Shown here in pieces: positions 1-7,923 of a DNA stretch of 64,000 bases. A program made the position numbers and the translations under genes. This DNA comes from Flavobacteriaceae bacterium (lineage in GTDB: Bacteria > Bacteroidota > Bacteroidia > Flavobacteriales > Flavobacteriaceae), in assembly GCA_029243165.1 (NCBI GenBank), contig JAQWSN010000002.1:18592-82591 (forward strand), in the 5' to 3' direction. The notes under the pieces are model-generated. The model ran no database searches. It worked only from the letters and a program-made list of their open reading frames with translations, and had not been told where the DNA came from. Numbering within the stretch: the stretch's first letter is position 1; each line of letters begins with the position of its first letter.

Positions 1-2
1 GC

Positions 3-1121
3 AGTAATGTAACTTGGCATTTTATTGCTCCACAAGTGCACGATTTTACCTGGGCAGCAGACTCAGATTACATACACGACACTTATCCTGGCCCTCGGGG
101 AGTAACTCTACACTTTTTCTACAAGAATGATCCAGAAATTGTAGAGAACTGGAAAAAGCTTCAGCCACACACAGCCAAGCTTATGGAATATTTCAACACG
201 AAAATAGGTCCTTATCCTTATAAACAGTACAGCGTGGTACAGGGAGGCGACGGCGGTATGGAATATGCCATGCTAACCCTTATTACAGGGGGAAGAAAAT
301 ACGGATCTTTATTTGGTGTTACCGCACATGAATTGGCGCACTCGTGGTTTCAACACGTGTTAGCAACCAACGAAACAAAACACGAATGGATGGATGAAGG
401 TTTTACCTCGTTTATTTCGACATTAGCGAAAAATGAAATTTTGGAAGAAAACAAAGATTTTCCTTTAGAAGGGTCTTATGTTGGATATTTTAATTTGGCC
501 TCTTCTGGCGTGGAAATGCCTCAAAGCACCAACGCTAATCGTTATGATCATAATTTCGCTTATGAAAGCACCGCCTACAGTAAAGGGGCTGTCTTTCTTG
601 GTCAACTAGGTTATGTTGTAGGAAAAGAAAAGCTGTTTGAAATATTACAAGCCTACTACAAACAATGGCAGTTTAAACACCCTCAACCGAATGACTTCAG
701 ACGTGTGGCTGAACGTGTCTCTGGTCTTCAATTACAATGGTACTTAACAGACTGGACCCAAACCACAAATAAAATTAACTATGCAATTACGGATGTTAAA
801 GAAGAGGGAGAAAAAAGTGTTGTTCACTTAGAGCGTAAAGAATTGATGCCCATGCCAATTGAGGTTTTAGTTGTTTACAAAGACGGAACCTCTGAGCTTC
901 ACTACATCCCAATTTCTTTAATGCGGGGAGAAAAAGAAAATCCATATTCAATTGAATGGACAGTCCACAAAGATTGGACTTGGGCAAATCCAAAATACAC
1001 CCTGATCCTCGAGCATAAAATTGACAGTATTGAAACAATTATTTTGGATCCTAGTGGTTTGATGGCCGATGTAGATAAGAGTGATAACTATTATGTCGAC
1101 AGCGAAAAAACTTCAAATTAA
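3..1121 (+). CDS. M1 family aminopeptidase, C-terminal part (5' end outside window)
   Basis: Zinc metallopeptidase of the M1 (gluzincin) family, expected to remove N-terminal residues from peptides; probably exported in this phylum. The reading frame is open from base 3, so the gene starts before the window. The GTG at 36 is internal, because the residues before it (N-V-T-W-H-F) also fit the family. Counting from that GTG, the exopeptidase motif GGMEYAM lies near residues 73-79. The zinc site HELAH is at 98-102, followed after 18 residues by the third ligand Glu121 (WMDEGF), the exact M1 spacing. The 3' end overlaps the start of rnpA by 29 bases, so the two are probably co-transcribed. Only about the last 370 codons are present, so the N-terminal signal peptide cannot be judged. 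Confidence 0.93.
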   Translation, partial: SNVTWHFIAPQVHDFTWAADSDYIHDTYPGPRGVTLHFFYKNDPEIVENWKKLQPHTAKLMEYFNTKIGPYPYKQYSVVQGGDGGMEYAMLTLITGGRKYGSLFGVTAHELAHSWFQHVLATNETKHEWMDEGFTSFISTLAKNEILEENKDFPLEGSYVGYFNLASSGVEMPQSTNANRYDHNFAYESTAYSKGAVFLGQLGYVVGKEKLFEILQAYYKQWQFKHPQPNDFRRVAERVSGLQLQWYLTDWTQTTNKINYAITDVKEEGEKSVVHLERKELMPMPIEVLVVYKDGTSELHYIPISLMRGEKENPYSIEWTVHKDWTWANPKYTLILEHKIDSIETIILDPSGLMADVDKSDNYYVDSEKTSN

Positions 1122-1443
1122 AAGATTAAAAGGTAAGACGTCTATTGATCGTCTGTTTGATGATGGTCAAATAGCACAAACAAAAACGCTTGTTCTTAAG
1201 TTCGTTAAAAACCCTTTGTCTGACACCTACTTTTCGGGTGTTAGTGTTCCTAAAAAATGTTTTAAAAAAGCCGTAGACAGAAACCGGATTAAGAGACAAT
1301 TGCGCGTTGCTATTAGAGAGCAAAAGAAATCCTCTCTTTTTCCAGGGGCTGGAATGTTATTATTTAAAGGAAAAAAAGTTCCTGATACAGAGTTCTTAAA
1401 AGAGCAAATTCAAGCTCTATTTGAATCCGTAACTAATAAGTGA
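1093..1443 (+). CDS. rnpA: Ribonuclease P protein component
   Basis: Protein subunit of RNase P, which binds the catalytic RNA and helps cut 5' leaders from pre-tRNAs. The 116-residue basic protein carries the family signature RNRIKRQLR near residues 63-71 and the usual preceding FSGVSVPKK-type strand. I chose ATG 1093; an in-frame GTG at 1081 would add four residues and is less likely. The start lies inside the end of the upstream M1 peptidase gene (29-base overlap), which suggests translational coupling. The usual partner rpmH is not beside it. It ends six bases before the convergent GNAT gene. rnpA is classically near the replication origin, which matters for the findings below. Confidence 0.95.
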   Translation: MSTAKKLQIKRLKGKTSIDRLFDDGQIAQTKTLVLKFVKNPLSDTYFSGVSVPKKCFKKAVDRNRIKRQLRVAIREQKKSSLFPGAGMLLFKGKKVPDTEFLKEQIQALFESVTNK

Positions 1444-1449
1444 TTTTTG

Positions 1450-1902
1450 CTATTTGGAAAGCAGCATAGCAACATGGGGGATACCGTCTTCTAAATATTC
1501 GCCCCCTATTTTTTCAAAGCCATACGTGTTATAAAATGATACCAAATGCGACTGGGCAGAGATTTTAATTGTAGTCTTTTTAAAATGTTCTTCTATTGTT
1601 TTAATGCAGTATTCAACCAACACGTGTCCAAAATTCTTTCCCCTAAAATCTTTGTGAACAACAACTCTACCAATAGAGGTGTGTGAAACATAAGATTCTC
1701 CTTTTGGTAATATTCTTGAATAAGCAACAAGTTTATTCGTTTCATCAAAACCAAGTATGTGTAAAGCATTAAAGTCTTTTTGATCAATGTCTTGATAAAC
1801 ACAATCTTGCTCAACGACAAAAACCTCAGAACGCAGAGCAAAGAGGTTGTGTAATTCCTCTAAAGAAAGAGATTTAAACGTTTTACACTCTAACCGTAGC
1901 AT
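1450..1902 (-). CDS. GNAT family N-acetyltransferase (ElaA-like)
   Basis: Small acetyl-CoA-dependent N-acetyltransferase of 150 residues. It matches the ElaA group: an N-terminal LRSEVFVVEQ-type segment (residues 23-32) and the acetyl-CoA loop RGKNFG at 87-92 after the strand IGRVVV. The C-terminal part has the SAQSHLVSFYNTYGF block typical of the fold, where Tyr is a likely catalytic acid. The natural substrate of ElaA proteins is not established. It lies directly downstream of rpiB on the same strand, one base apart, so the two are probably one operon. It converges on rnpA with a six-base gap. Confidence 0.85.
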   Translation of the reverse strand: MLRLECKTFKSLSLEELHNLFALRSEVFVVEQDCVYQDIDQKDFNALHILGFDETNKLVAYSRILPKGESYVSHTSIGRVVVHKDFRGKNFGHVLVEYCIKTIEEHFKKTTIKISAQSHLVSFYNTYGFEKIGGEYLEDGIPHVAMLLSK

Positions 1903-1903
1903 A

Positions 1904-2335
1904 TTAATTACAAGGAATTTTCTCTATGCGAGCCTGGTGTCTCCCTCCTTCAAAATCTGTATTAATAAAAGTTTCAACCATATTGATGGCTTGTGGAGTT
2001 GATACATAGCGTGCAGGAATACTTAAAATATTTGCATCATTGTGCTGGCGAGCTAAACTTGCTATTTCAGCATTCCAACAAAGTGCTGCCCTTATTTGAC
2101 GGTGTTTGTTTGCTGTCATTGCTGCACCGTTTCCACTGCCACAAATTATTATTCCAAAGTCAGCAACCCCTTTAGATACGTCCAAAGCTACAGGATGAAT
2201 GAAATCCGCATAATCTACGCTTTGCTCCGAATCAGTACCATGATTGAATACCTCGAAACCTAAAGATTTTAATGTAGCAACAATCTTATTTTTGTGTGCA
2301 GGACCAGCATGATCGTTTCCGATGCTAATTTTCAT
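1904..2335 (-). CDS. rpiB: Ribose-5-phosphate isomerase B
   Basis: Interconverts ribose 5-phosphate and ribulose 5-phosphate in the pentose phosphate pathway. The 143-residue protein has the RpiB landmarks: SIGNDHAG at the N terminus (Asp8-His9 bind phosphate or substrate), the catalytic Cys65 followed by GSGNG, the NKHRQIRAALC segment and a conserved His in RQHNDANIL. A longer reading frame exists, but the ATG at 2335 gives the standard N terminus (M-K-I-S-I-G-N-D-H). The upstream extension is Lys- and Leu-rich and looks non-coding. It is the first gene of a pair with the GNAT gene and faces the long AT-rich gap that precedes rnr. Confidence 0.95.
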   Translation of the reverse strand: MKISIGNDHAGPAHKNKIVATLKSLGFEVFNHGTDSEQSVDYADFIHPVALDVSKGVADFGIIICGSGNGAAMTANKHRQIRAALCWNAEIASLARQHNDANILSIPARYVSTPQAINMVETFINTDFEGGRHQARIEKIPCN

Positions 2336-2840
2336 TTTTTTTGTTTTGAGTAAAAGTAAGAAACCTTTATTTCTTGTTAATGAAGTGTGAAAAAGTTTAT
2401 TCAATAGTTGTTTACAAAAAAGATAAGTTTTTCATGTAATTACGTATTCAATTCTGGTTGAAAAAAATATGAGAAACAAACGATTATTTTATTTTTTATT
2501 ATTCTAAAAATGCTGACGAAAAAAAACGATTTATTAAAAAAATAAATCGCAAAAATGTAGATTTTTTATCTACATAAATGATTGTCAACAGTAAGTAAAT
2601 AAAATGCTTAAAAAGATGATTTAAAGTAAATTATCATGTGAATAGTAAAATAATAACAGTGTATATTTTAAACGATTAAAAAAATCAAAGAAATCTCTCA
2701 AAAAAATATCATTACTATTCACAAACCATATAAAACAACATGATTTAAAAAAAAATTAAAAAAAGTATTTCTATTATGTTAATAGTGTTCATTATTCTAA
2801 GAAAATGAATGTTGTACCTTTGTAGTAAGTAATTCATTAC
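2336..2840. other. AT-rich intergenic region between rpiB and rnr with inverted repeats
   Basis: About 500 bases between two divergent genes with no credible coding sequence. By hand count the stretch 2461-2580 is only about 18% G+C. It holds two neighbouring perfect hairpins: CGATTTATT/AATAAATCG at 2527-2549 and ATGTAGAT/ATCTACAT at 2555-2575, each with a five-base loop (AAAAA and TTTTT). A 12-bp perfect inverted repeat, TGTGAATAGTAA at 2637-2648 and its complement at 2712-2723, is spread over 87 bases. Its arms contain CTATTCACA, one base from the DnaA box TTATNCACA, in opposite orientations. Another near match, TTATCTACA, is at 2566-2574. The rnr promoter is at the right end. The region could be an origin or simply a long regulatory leader. 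Confidence 0.6.
2815..2822 (+). promoter_or_regulatory. Promoter -7 box of rnr (TACCTTTG)
   Basis: Exact match to the Bacteroidota primary sigma factor -7 consensus TAnnTTTG, 18 bases before the rnr start codon, which gives a leader of roughly a dozen bases. No clear TTG is seen at the expected -33 distance. Confidence 0.6.
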
Positions 2841-4994
2841 ATGTCCAAAAAGAAAAAGGATTTAAAAAATTTAGAAGCAAAAATTTTATCGCTTTTTAAA
2901 AATTCTCCCACTACTATTTTCAACTACAAACAAATTGCATCGAAACTGGATATTGGCGATACAAAAGGTAGGAACAACATAATAAGAGTTTTAAATCTGA
3001 TGCACAGCAAAGATCTCCTTTTAGCTGAGCAACGTGGTAAATACAAGTACAATAAAAAGAAAGATAAGACAGAAGAAACAGTTTTACGTATTATTCCTTC
3101 CGGAAAAGGTGTCGTCTCCATAGATTCTTTCCCTGAAGAATTAATTGTACCAAGACGATACCTAAATAAAGCGCTTGATGGGGACCTTGTCGAAGTTAGT
3201 TTTCATAGAAAAAACAATTATTTTGAAGCTCATGTAGAAACCATTACAAAAAGAGCAGAAAAAGATTATGTAGGAATTTTAGAAAGACAAAAAGACTTTG
3301 GTTTTGTCAATTGTAAAAACAGTAAAATTTACACTGATTTTTTTATTGAGAAAGACGATCTTAAAAAATTCAATGATGGCGAAAAAGTTGTGGTTGTACT
3401 TAAATCTTGGGAGCAAAAGCAAGATGCACCTCACGGAAAAATAATAAAAAGTTTAGGAAAACCAGGAGAAACAGAAACAGAGATTCATGCAATCCTTCAC
3501 GATTATGGACTACCTTATGATTTTCCTTCAAATGTTTTAGAAGAAGCATCAAACATTCCAACTCTGACCAGTGAAGAAGAATTTAAAAAAAGAAAGGATT
3601 TTAGAGAAACACTTACATTTACAATTGATCCAAAAAGTGCAAAAGATTTTGATGATGCTTTATCTTTCAAAGATTTAGGTAAAGGAAAATTTGAAGTAGG
3701 TATCCACATAGCTGACGTGTCCCATTTTGTTCTCCCAAATACAGAGTTAGATATTGAAGCTTACAACCGCGCTACTTCTGTTTATTTAGTTGATCGAGTT
3801 GTTCCAATGCTTCCTGAAGTTTTATCTAACGGTTTGTGTTCTCTTAGACCAAACGAAGAAAAACTTACTTTTTCAGCTGTATTTACCTTGGATGAGACAG
3901 GTAATGTTTTAGACGAATGGTATGGACGTACAGTCATTTTTTCTGACTTTCGTTTCGCTTATGAGGAAGTACAATGTATTATTGAAAAAAATAAGCCTGT
4001 TGTTTCAAAAAAGGTATCGCTTACCGGAGAAGAGTACACCGTGCCTAATAATGTTTACAATGCCATCTTAACCTTAAATAAACAGGCAAAATTATTGCGA
4101 AGAAAAAGGATGAAAATGGGTGCTATTTCTTTTGATCGAGTTGAAGTAAATTTTAATTTAAATAAAGAAAACAAACCAGATTCTGTTTTCTTTAAAACAT
4201 CAAAAGATGCACACAAACTAATTGAAGAGTTTATGTTACTTGCTAATAGGAAAGTAGCTTCATTTATTGATACTAAGAAAAAATTTCCTTTCGTTTATCG
4301 TATTCATGACGATCCAGACGAGCAAAAATTAGAAAACTTAAAAAAGACCGTAAGTTCTTTTGGATATGCCTTTAATTTATCGGAAAAGAGAATAAGTAAA
4401 GAAATAAACAATCTATTAATTGCTTGCCAAGGGAAAAGAGAACAAAACTTAATAGATACCCTTACTTTAAGATGTATGTCAAAAGCGATTTACACAACAC
4501 ATAATATTGGTCATTATGGTTTAGCTTTCTCTCATTACACACATTTTACCTCTCCTATCCGAAGATATCCAGATATTTTAGTTCACAGGCTTTTACAATC
4601 GTATTTAGATCAAGGAAAACCAGTTTCTGCTCAGACCTTAGAAGAAGCTTGTGAACACAGTTCTCAAAGAGAACAACTCGCCACAAAAGCAGAGCGCGAT
4701 TACATTAAACACATGCAGATGGTTTTTATGGAAGATAAAGTTGGAGAAGAATTTGAGGGAGTTATTTCTGGTGTAACCGAAAGAGGGCTGTACGTGGAAC
4801 TCATTCAAAACAAATGCGAAGGAATGATTCGCACGATGGACCTAAAAGGAGATTTTTATCATTTTGACAAGGACAGGCATGCATTGATTGGTGAACGCAC
4901 CCAAAAACTCTATCAACTAGGAGATCCAATTAAAATTAAAGTTAAAAAAGTGAACATTATTAAACGTTTCTTGGATTTTATACCTGTTAAATAA
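2841..4994 (+). CDS. rnr: Ribonuclease R
   Basis: Processive 3'-5' exoribonuclease that degrades structured RNA and takes part in RNA quality control. The 717-residue protein has the RNase R order: an N-terminal winged-helix region, cold-shock-like OB domains (about 80-230), the RNB catalytic domain and a C-terminal S1 domain (about 635-715). The catalytic motif IDPKSAKDFDDA, with its cluster of metal-binding Asp residues, is near residues 262-273. HYTHFTSPIRRYPD marks the end of the RNB core. The start at ATG 2841 is supported by the promoter just upstream. The next gene follows 16 bases later. Nothing appears damaged. Confidence 0.96.
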   Translation: MSKKKKDLKNLEAKILSLFKNSPTTIFNYKQIASKLDIGDTKGRNNIIRVLNLMHSKDLLLAEQRGKYKYNKKKDKTEETVLRIIPSGKGVVSIDSFPEELIVPRRYLNKALDGDLVEVSFHRKNNYFEAHVETITKRAEKDYVGILERQKDFGFVNCKNSKIYTDFFIEKDDLKKFNDGEKVVVVLKSWEQKQDAPHGKIIKSLGKPGETETEIHAILHDYGLPYDFPSNVLEEASNIPTLTSEEEFKKRKDFRETLTFTIDPKSAKDFDDALSFKDLGKGKFEVGIHIADVSHFVLPNTELDIEAYNRATSVYLVDRVVPMLPEVLSNGLCSLRPNEEKLTFSAVFTLDETGNVLDEWYGRTVIFSDFRFAYEEVQCIIEKNKPVVSKKVSLTGEEYTVPNNVYNAILTLNKQAKLLRRKRMKMGAISFDRVEVNFNLNKENKPDSVFFKTSKDAHKLIEEFMLLANRKVASFIDTKKKFPFVYRIHDDPDEQKLENLKKTVSSFGYAFNLSEKRISKEINNLLIACQGKREQNLIDTLTLRCMSKAIYTTHNIGHYGLAFSHYTHFTSPIRRYPDILVHRLLQSYLDQGKPVSAQTLEEACEHSSQREQLATKAERDYIKHMQMVFMEDKVGEEFEGVISGVTERGLYVELIQNKCEGMIRTMDLKGDFYHFDKDRHALIGERTQKLYQLGDPIKIKVKKVNIIKRFLDFIPVK

Positions 4995-5010
4995 TTTATA
5001 ATTTTTTGCA

Positions 5011-5709
5011 ATGAGGTTTAATAAAAACACTGGTTTAATATTACTAATTGTACTGCCTTTTTTTTCATTTCTGACAGCACAAGATTCTGAAAAGAAAACA
5101 CTTACAACTTCACCTTTCATAGGAATTAAGATTTTATCTGGCCTTGAAGTTAATTTAATAAATTCAGATGTCAATAAAGCCGTTGTCTTTGGACCTCAGT
5201 CGGATGACGTAATTCTTTCCAGAAAAGGAGAAGTTTTACAAATAAAGGTCGCACTAGGAAGTATTTCTGACACTTTACCAACACGGGTTGACTTGTATCA
5301 TAGCAAACTTTTAAACAAAATAATTGTCTCACAAGGAGCAAGGCTTAGTTCAAAAGAGCCTCTTCGCCAAACAAGTTTAAGTCTGATTTCAAACGGCGGA
5401 GCTGTTATTGATTTTGATATCTACACAAGCAGGCTGGATGTCTCAGCAAATACAGGCGGTAGAGTAGAACTTAAAGGTAAGGTATCAAACCTTAATCTTA
5501 CGATCAACACAGGCGGAAGTTGTGAGGCAGAACAACTTGTAACGGAACAGGTTAAAACGAAGATGATGGGGGGTGGATATGCTTATGTGCTTGTTTCTGA
5601 ATTGATTGATGCAAAAGTAATAGGGGGAAGTGTGTTGAGGGTTTTTGGTAATCCTTTAAAAAAAATTTACCAACAAAAATTGGGAGGCAAAATTTATTTT
5701 GAAAAATAA
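5011..5709 (+). CDS. Secreted GIN-domain (DUF2807) protein
   Basis: A 232-residue protein with a signal peptide (hydrophobic segment about 8-21, cleavage probably after LTA-Q). The rest is a repetitive right-handed beta-solenoid-like sequence with recurring NTGG/NGG turns (for example SNGGAVIDFD, ANTGGRVELKG, INTGGSCEAEQ), the hallmark of the putative auto-transporter adhesin head GIN domain (DUF2807). These proteins are common in Bacteroidota and are thought to be periplasmic or surface located; no enzymatic role is known. It sits 16 bases after rnr and converges on tRNA-Cys two bases beyond its stop codon. Confidence 0.82.
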   Translation: MRFNKNTGLILLIVLPFFSFLTAQDSEKKTLTTSPFIGIKILSGLEVNLINSDVNKAVVFGPQSDDVILSRKGEVLQIKVALGSISDTLPTRVDLYHSKLLNKIIVSQGARLSSKEPLRQTSLSLISNGGAVIDFDIYTSRLDVSANTGGRVELKGKVSNLNLTINTGGSCEAEQLVTEQVKTKMMGGGYAYVLVSELIDAKVIGGSVLRVFGNPLKKIYQQKLGGKIYFEK

Positions 5710-5711
5710 AG

Positions 5712-5782
5712 AGGCATCGAGCGGATTCGAACCGCTGTACAAGCTTTTGCAGAGCTCTGCCTAGCCACTCGGCCACGATGCC
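5712..5782 (-). tRNA. tRNA-Cys (GCA)
   Basis: The reverse strand folds into a standard cloverleaf of 71 bases. The acceptor stem GGCATCG pairs with CGATGCC, followed by discriminator U, the tRNA-Cys identity base. The anticodon stem GAGCT/AGCTT encloses the loop CTGCAAA with anticodon GCA. The T arm GCGGTTCGAATCCGC is perfect. CCA is not encoded. The 3' end is two bases from the stop codon of the convergent GIN-domain gene. Confidence 0.96.
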
Positions 5783-5788
5783 ATGGTG

Positions 5789-5796
5789 CAAAAATA
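5789..5796 (-). promoter_or_regulatory. Promoter -7 box of tRNA-Cys (TATTTTTG)
   Basis: On the reverse strand this is an exact TAnnTTTG match ending seven bases before the mature 5' end of tRNA-Cys, so the primary transcript would carry almost no 5' leader. Confidence 0.5.
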
Positions 5797-5803
5797 CTAA
5801 TTA

Positions 5804-6178
5804 TTAATCGAATTCAGCACTAGATCTGTTGAGTTCTCTTTCCACAGCAACTTCCTCTACATTGCCACCGATCGGAGGATTCCTTTTGGCAACTTTAACA
5901 TTGACGAGGACCACTTCCGGATGTTCTTTTAAAATTCTTTTCAGAATACGGTCAGCAACTTTTTCCAATAGTTTTGCCCGAATAGACATTTCTTTTTTTA
6001 CGATGGCATGAAGCGCAACATAATCAACAGTGTCTTTCAAATCATCTGAAAGTGAAGAGCGACTAAGGTCTGTGTCTACAAACACATTCACAACATAATC
6101 ACTTCCGATTTTTTCTTCCTCGTCCATACACCCATGAAAGGCATACAAACGAATATTTTTTAAATAAATTCTTCCCAT
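5804..6178 (-). CDS. folB: Dihydroneopterin aldolase
   Basis: Converts 7,8-dihydroneopterin to 6-hydroxymethyl-dihydropterin and glycolaldehyde in folate synthesis. The 124-residue protein begins MGRIYLKNIRLYAFHGC, with the family's AFHG(C) motif near residues 13-16. It has the TVDYVALHAIVKKEM block and ends with the NPPIGGNVEEVAVE active-site region, where the Lys in VKVAKRNPP is the expected catalytic base. A longer frame begins at 6232, but the promoter box at 6187-6194 lies inside that extension, so ATG 6178 is the start and the mRNA is nearly leaderless. It is divergent from glnS. Confidence 0.92.
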   Translation of the reverse strand: MGRIYLKNIRLYAFHGCMDEEEKIGSDYVVNVFVDTDLSRSSLSDDLKDTVDYVALHAIVKKEMSIRAKLLEKVADRILKRILKEHPEVVLVNVKVAKRNPPIGGNVEEVAVERELNRSSAEFD

Positions 6179-6186
6179 TTTGATTG

Positions 6187-6194
6187 CAAATATA
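6187..6194 (-). promoter_or_regulatory. Promoter -7 box of folB (TATATTTG)
   Basis: Exact TAnnTTTG on the reverse strand, ending nine bases before the folB ATG. It predicts a leader of only a few bases and excludes the longer start at 6232. Confidence 0.6.
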
Positions 6195-6232
6195 AAGACA
6201 GTTTTCACTTTTCTTTCCATGTTTGCATTCAT

Positions 6233-6240
6233 TATCTTTG
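6233..6240 (+). promoter_or_regulatory. Promoter -7 box of glnS (TATCTTTG)
   Basis: Exact TAnnTTTG, 15 bases before the glnS ATG at 6256. It shares the 77-base divergent gap with the folB promoter. Confidence 0.6.
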
Positions 6241-6255
6241 CTTCAAATAAAAATC

Positions 6256-7923
6256 ATGGAGCGACCCCTACATTTTATAGAGCACATCATTGACGAAGAT
6301 CTTAATAACAATTATTCGCCATCCGAATTACGTTTTCGTTTTCCACCAGAACCCAACGGTTATCTTCACATAGGCCATGTCAAGGCCATCTGCTTGAATT
6401 TCAATTTAGGAGAACGTTACCAAGCTCCTGTTAACCTTCGCTTTGACGATACCAACCCCGCCAAAGAAGAACAACAATTTGTGGATGCAATCAAAGAAAA
6501 CATAGAATGGTTAGGATACCGGTGGAATTCAGAATGCTATGCCTCGGATTATTTTCAACAGCTGTACAATTGGGCTCTTGAATTAATAGATAAAAACCTC
6601 GCTTATGTAGATTCACAAAGTTCAGAGGAAATTGCAAAACAAAAAGGAACACCCACTCAATCTGGAACAGAAAGCCCTTACCGAAGCCGAACAGCTAAAG
6701 AAAATAGAATCCTTTTTGAAGAAATGAAAGCAGGTAAATACAAAGAAGGAACCCACGTATTACGAGCTAAAATAGACATGGGGTCACCTAACATGCTTTT
6801 GCGAGACCCCGTAATGTATCGCATTCTTTTTAAGTCGCATCATCGAACTGGAGGCGAATGGTGTATTTATCCCCTTTATGACTGGACACATGGTCAGTCG
6901 GATTACATCGAGCAGGTATCTCATTCACTTTGTTCTTTAGAGTTCAAACCCCACAGAGACCTGTACGATTGGTTTTTAGACGCGCTTCAACCTCTTAAAA
7001 AACTCAGACCCAAACAAAGAGAGTTTGCGCGAATGAACCTTTCTTACACGGTAACTAGTAAACGAAAATTAGCGGCTTTAATTGAAGAAGGACACGTTTC
7101 GGGTTGGGACGATCCAAGAATGCCCACCATTGCTGGTTTAAGGCGAAGAGGCTACACCCCCCAAGCGTTGCGAAACTTTGTTGATGCTGCGGGGGTTGCC
7201 AAACGGGATAATGTCATAGACATGTCTCTTCTAGAGCACGCGATTCGGGAAGATTTAAATCACACTGCGCCAAGGGTTATGTCCGTTTTAGACCCAATCA
7301 AACTTACTATTTCTAATTATCCAGAAAGTGAATCAGAAATGTTAGAAGGAGAAATTAATCCCGAGCAGCCTGATTTAGGAACAAGATCAATCCCCTTTTC
7401 AAAGCATCTCTACATTGAGAGAGAAGACTTTAAAGAATCAGCGAATCGTAAGTTTTTTAGATTGACATTAGGTAAAGAGGTTCGGCTTAAAAACGCTTAC
7501 ATAATTAAGGGAGAGTCAGTAGTTAAAGATGCCTCGGGAAATATCACTGAGATTCATTGTACTTATGACCCAAAAAGTAGAAGCGGTAGCGGCACTGAGG
7601 AAAGTCAGCGTAAAGTAAAAGGAACGCTACACTGGGTCAGTATTGAACATGCCTTTCCAATTAAAGTTCGTTTGTACGACCGTCTTTTTAAAGAGGCAGC
7701 CCCAGATCAAGATAAGGCTGTTGATTTCAAAACATACTTAAACCCGGATTCTTTGACCACCCTTACAGGATATGCAGAACCTAGTATTTCTGAAGCACAG
7801 TCAGGCGAACGATTTCAATTCCAACGGCTTGGCTATTTCGTGGTTGACCCTGACAGTACTCGAGAACAAATGATTTTCAACAAAACAGTAGGACTAAGAG
7901 ACAATTGGTCTAAAAAGTCCTAA
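6256..7923 (+). CDS. glnS: Glutamine--tRNA ligase
   Basis: Class I aminoacyl-tRNA synthetase that charges tRNA-Gln with glutamine in the cytoplasm. The 555-residue protein has FPPEPNGYLHIGH with the HIGH motif at residues 38-41, the ALRNFVDAAGV and RDPVMYRI segments typical of GlnRS and Gln-type GluRS, and the KMSKS counterpart as VTSKRK near residues 263-268. A GlnRS C-terminal anticodon-binding beta-barrel follows. ATG 6256 is chosen over an upstream in-frame codon at 6223, because the -7 promoter box (6233-6240) would fall inside the extension. The stop codon overlaps that of the convergent SPFH gene by four bases. The presence of GlnRS alongside gltX suggests direct glutaminylation. Confidence 0.96.
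   Translation: MERPLHFIEHIIDEDLNNNYSPSELRFRFPPEPNGYLHIGHVKAICLNFNLGERYQAPVNLRFDDTNPAKEEQQFVDAIKENIEWLGYRWNSECYASDYFQQLYNWALELIDKNLAYVDSQSSEEIAKQKGTPTQSGTESPYRSRTAKENRILFEEMKAGKYKEGTHVLRAKIDMGSPNMLLRDPVMYRILFKSHHRTGGEWCIYPLYDWTHGQSDYIEQVSHSLCSLEFKPHRDLYDWFLDALQPLKKLRPKQREFARMNLSYTVTSKRKLAALIEEGHVSGWDDPRMPTIAGLRRRGYTPQALRNFVDAAGVAKRDNVIDMSLLEHAIREDLNHTAPRVMSVLDPIKLTISNYPESESEMLEGEINPEQPDLGTRSIPFSKHLYIEREDFKESANRKFFRLTLGKEVRLKNAYIIKGESVVKDASGNITEIHCTYDPKSRSGSGTEESQRKVKGTLHWVSIEHAFPIKVRLYDRLFKEAAPDQDKAVDFKTYLNPDSLTTLTGYAEPSISEAQSGERFQFQRLGYFVVDPDSTREQMIFNKTVGLRDNWSKKS

Noticed and set aside
2405..2840. A riboswitch or small RNA in the AT-rich gap
   Set aside because: The hairpins are purely A/T-rich and do not match any riboswitch architecture I know; no transcript evidence.
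5552..5791. 79-codon frame on the reverse strand across the GIN-domain gene end and tRNA-Cys
   Set aside because: It overlaps a confident tRNA and the coding end of another gene; composition is not protein-like.
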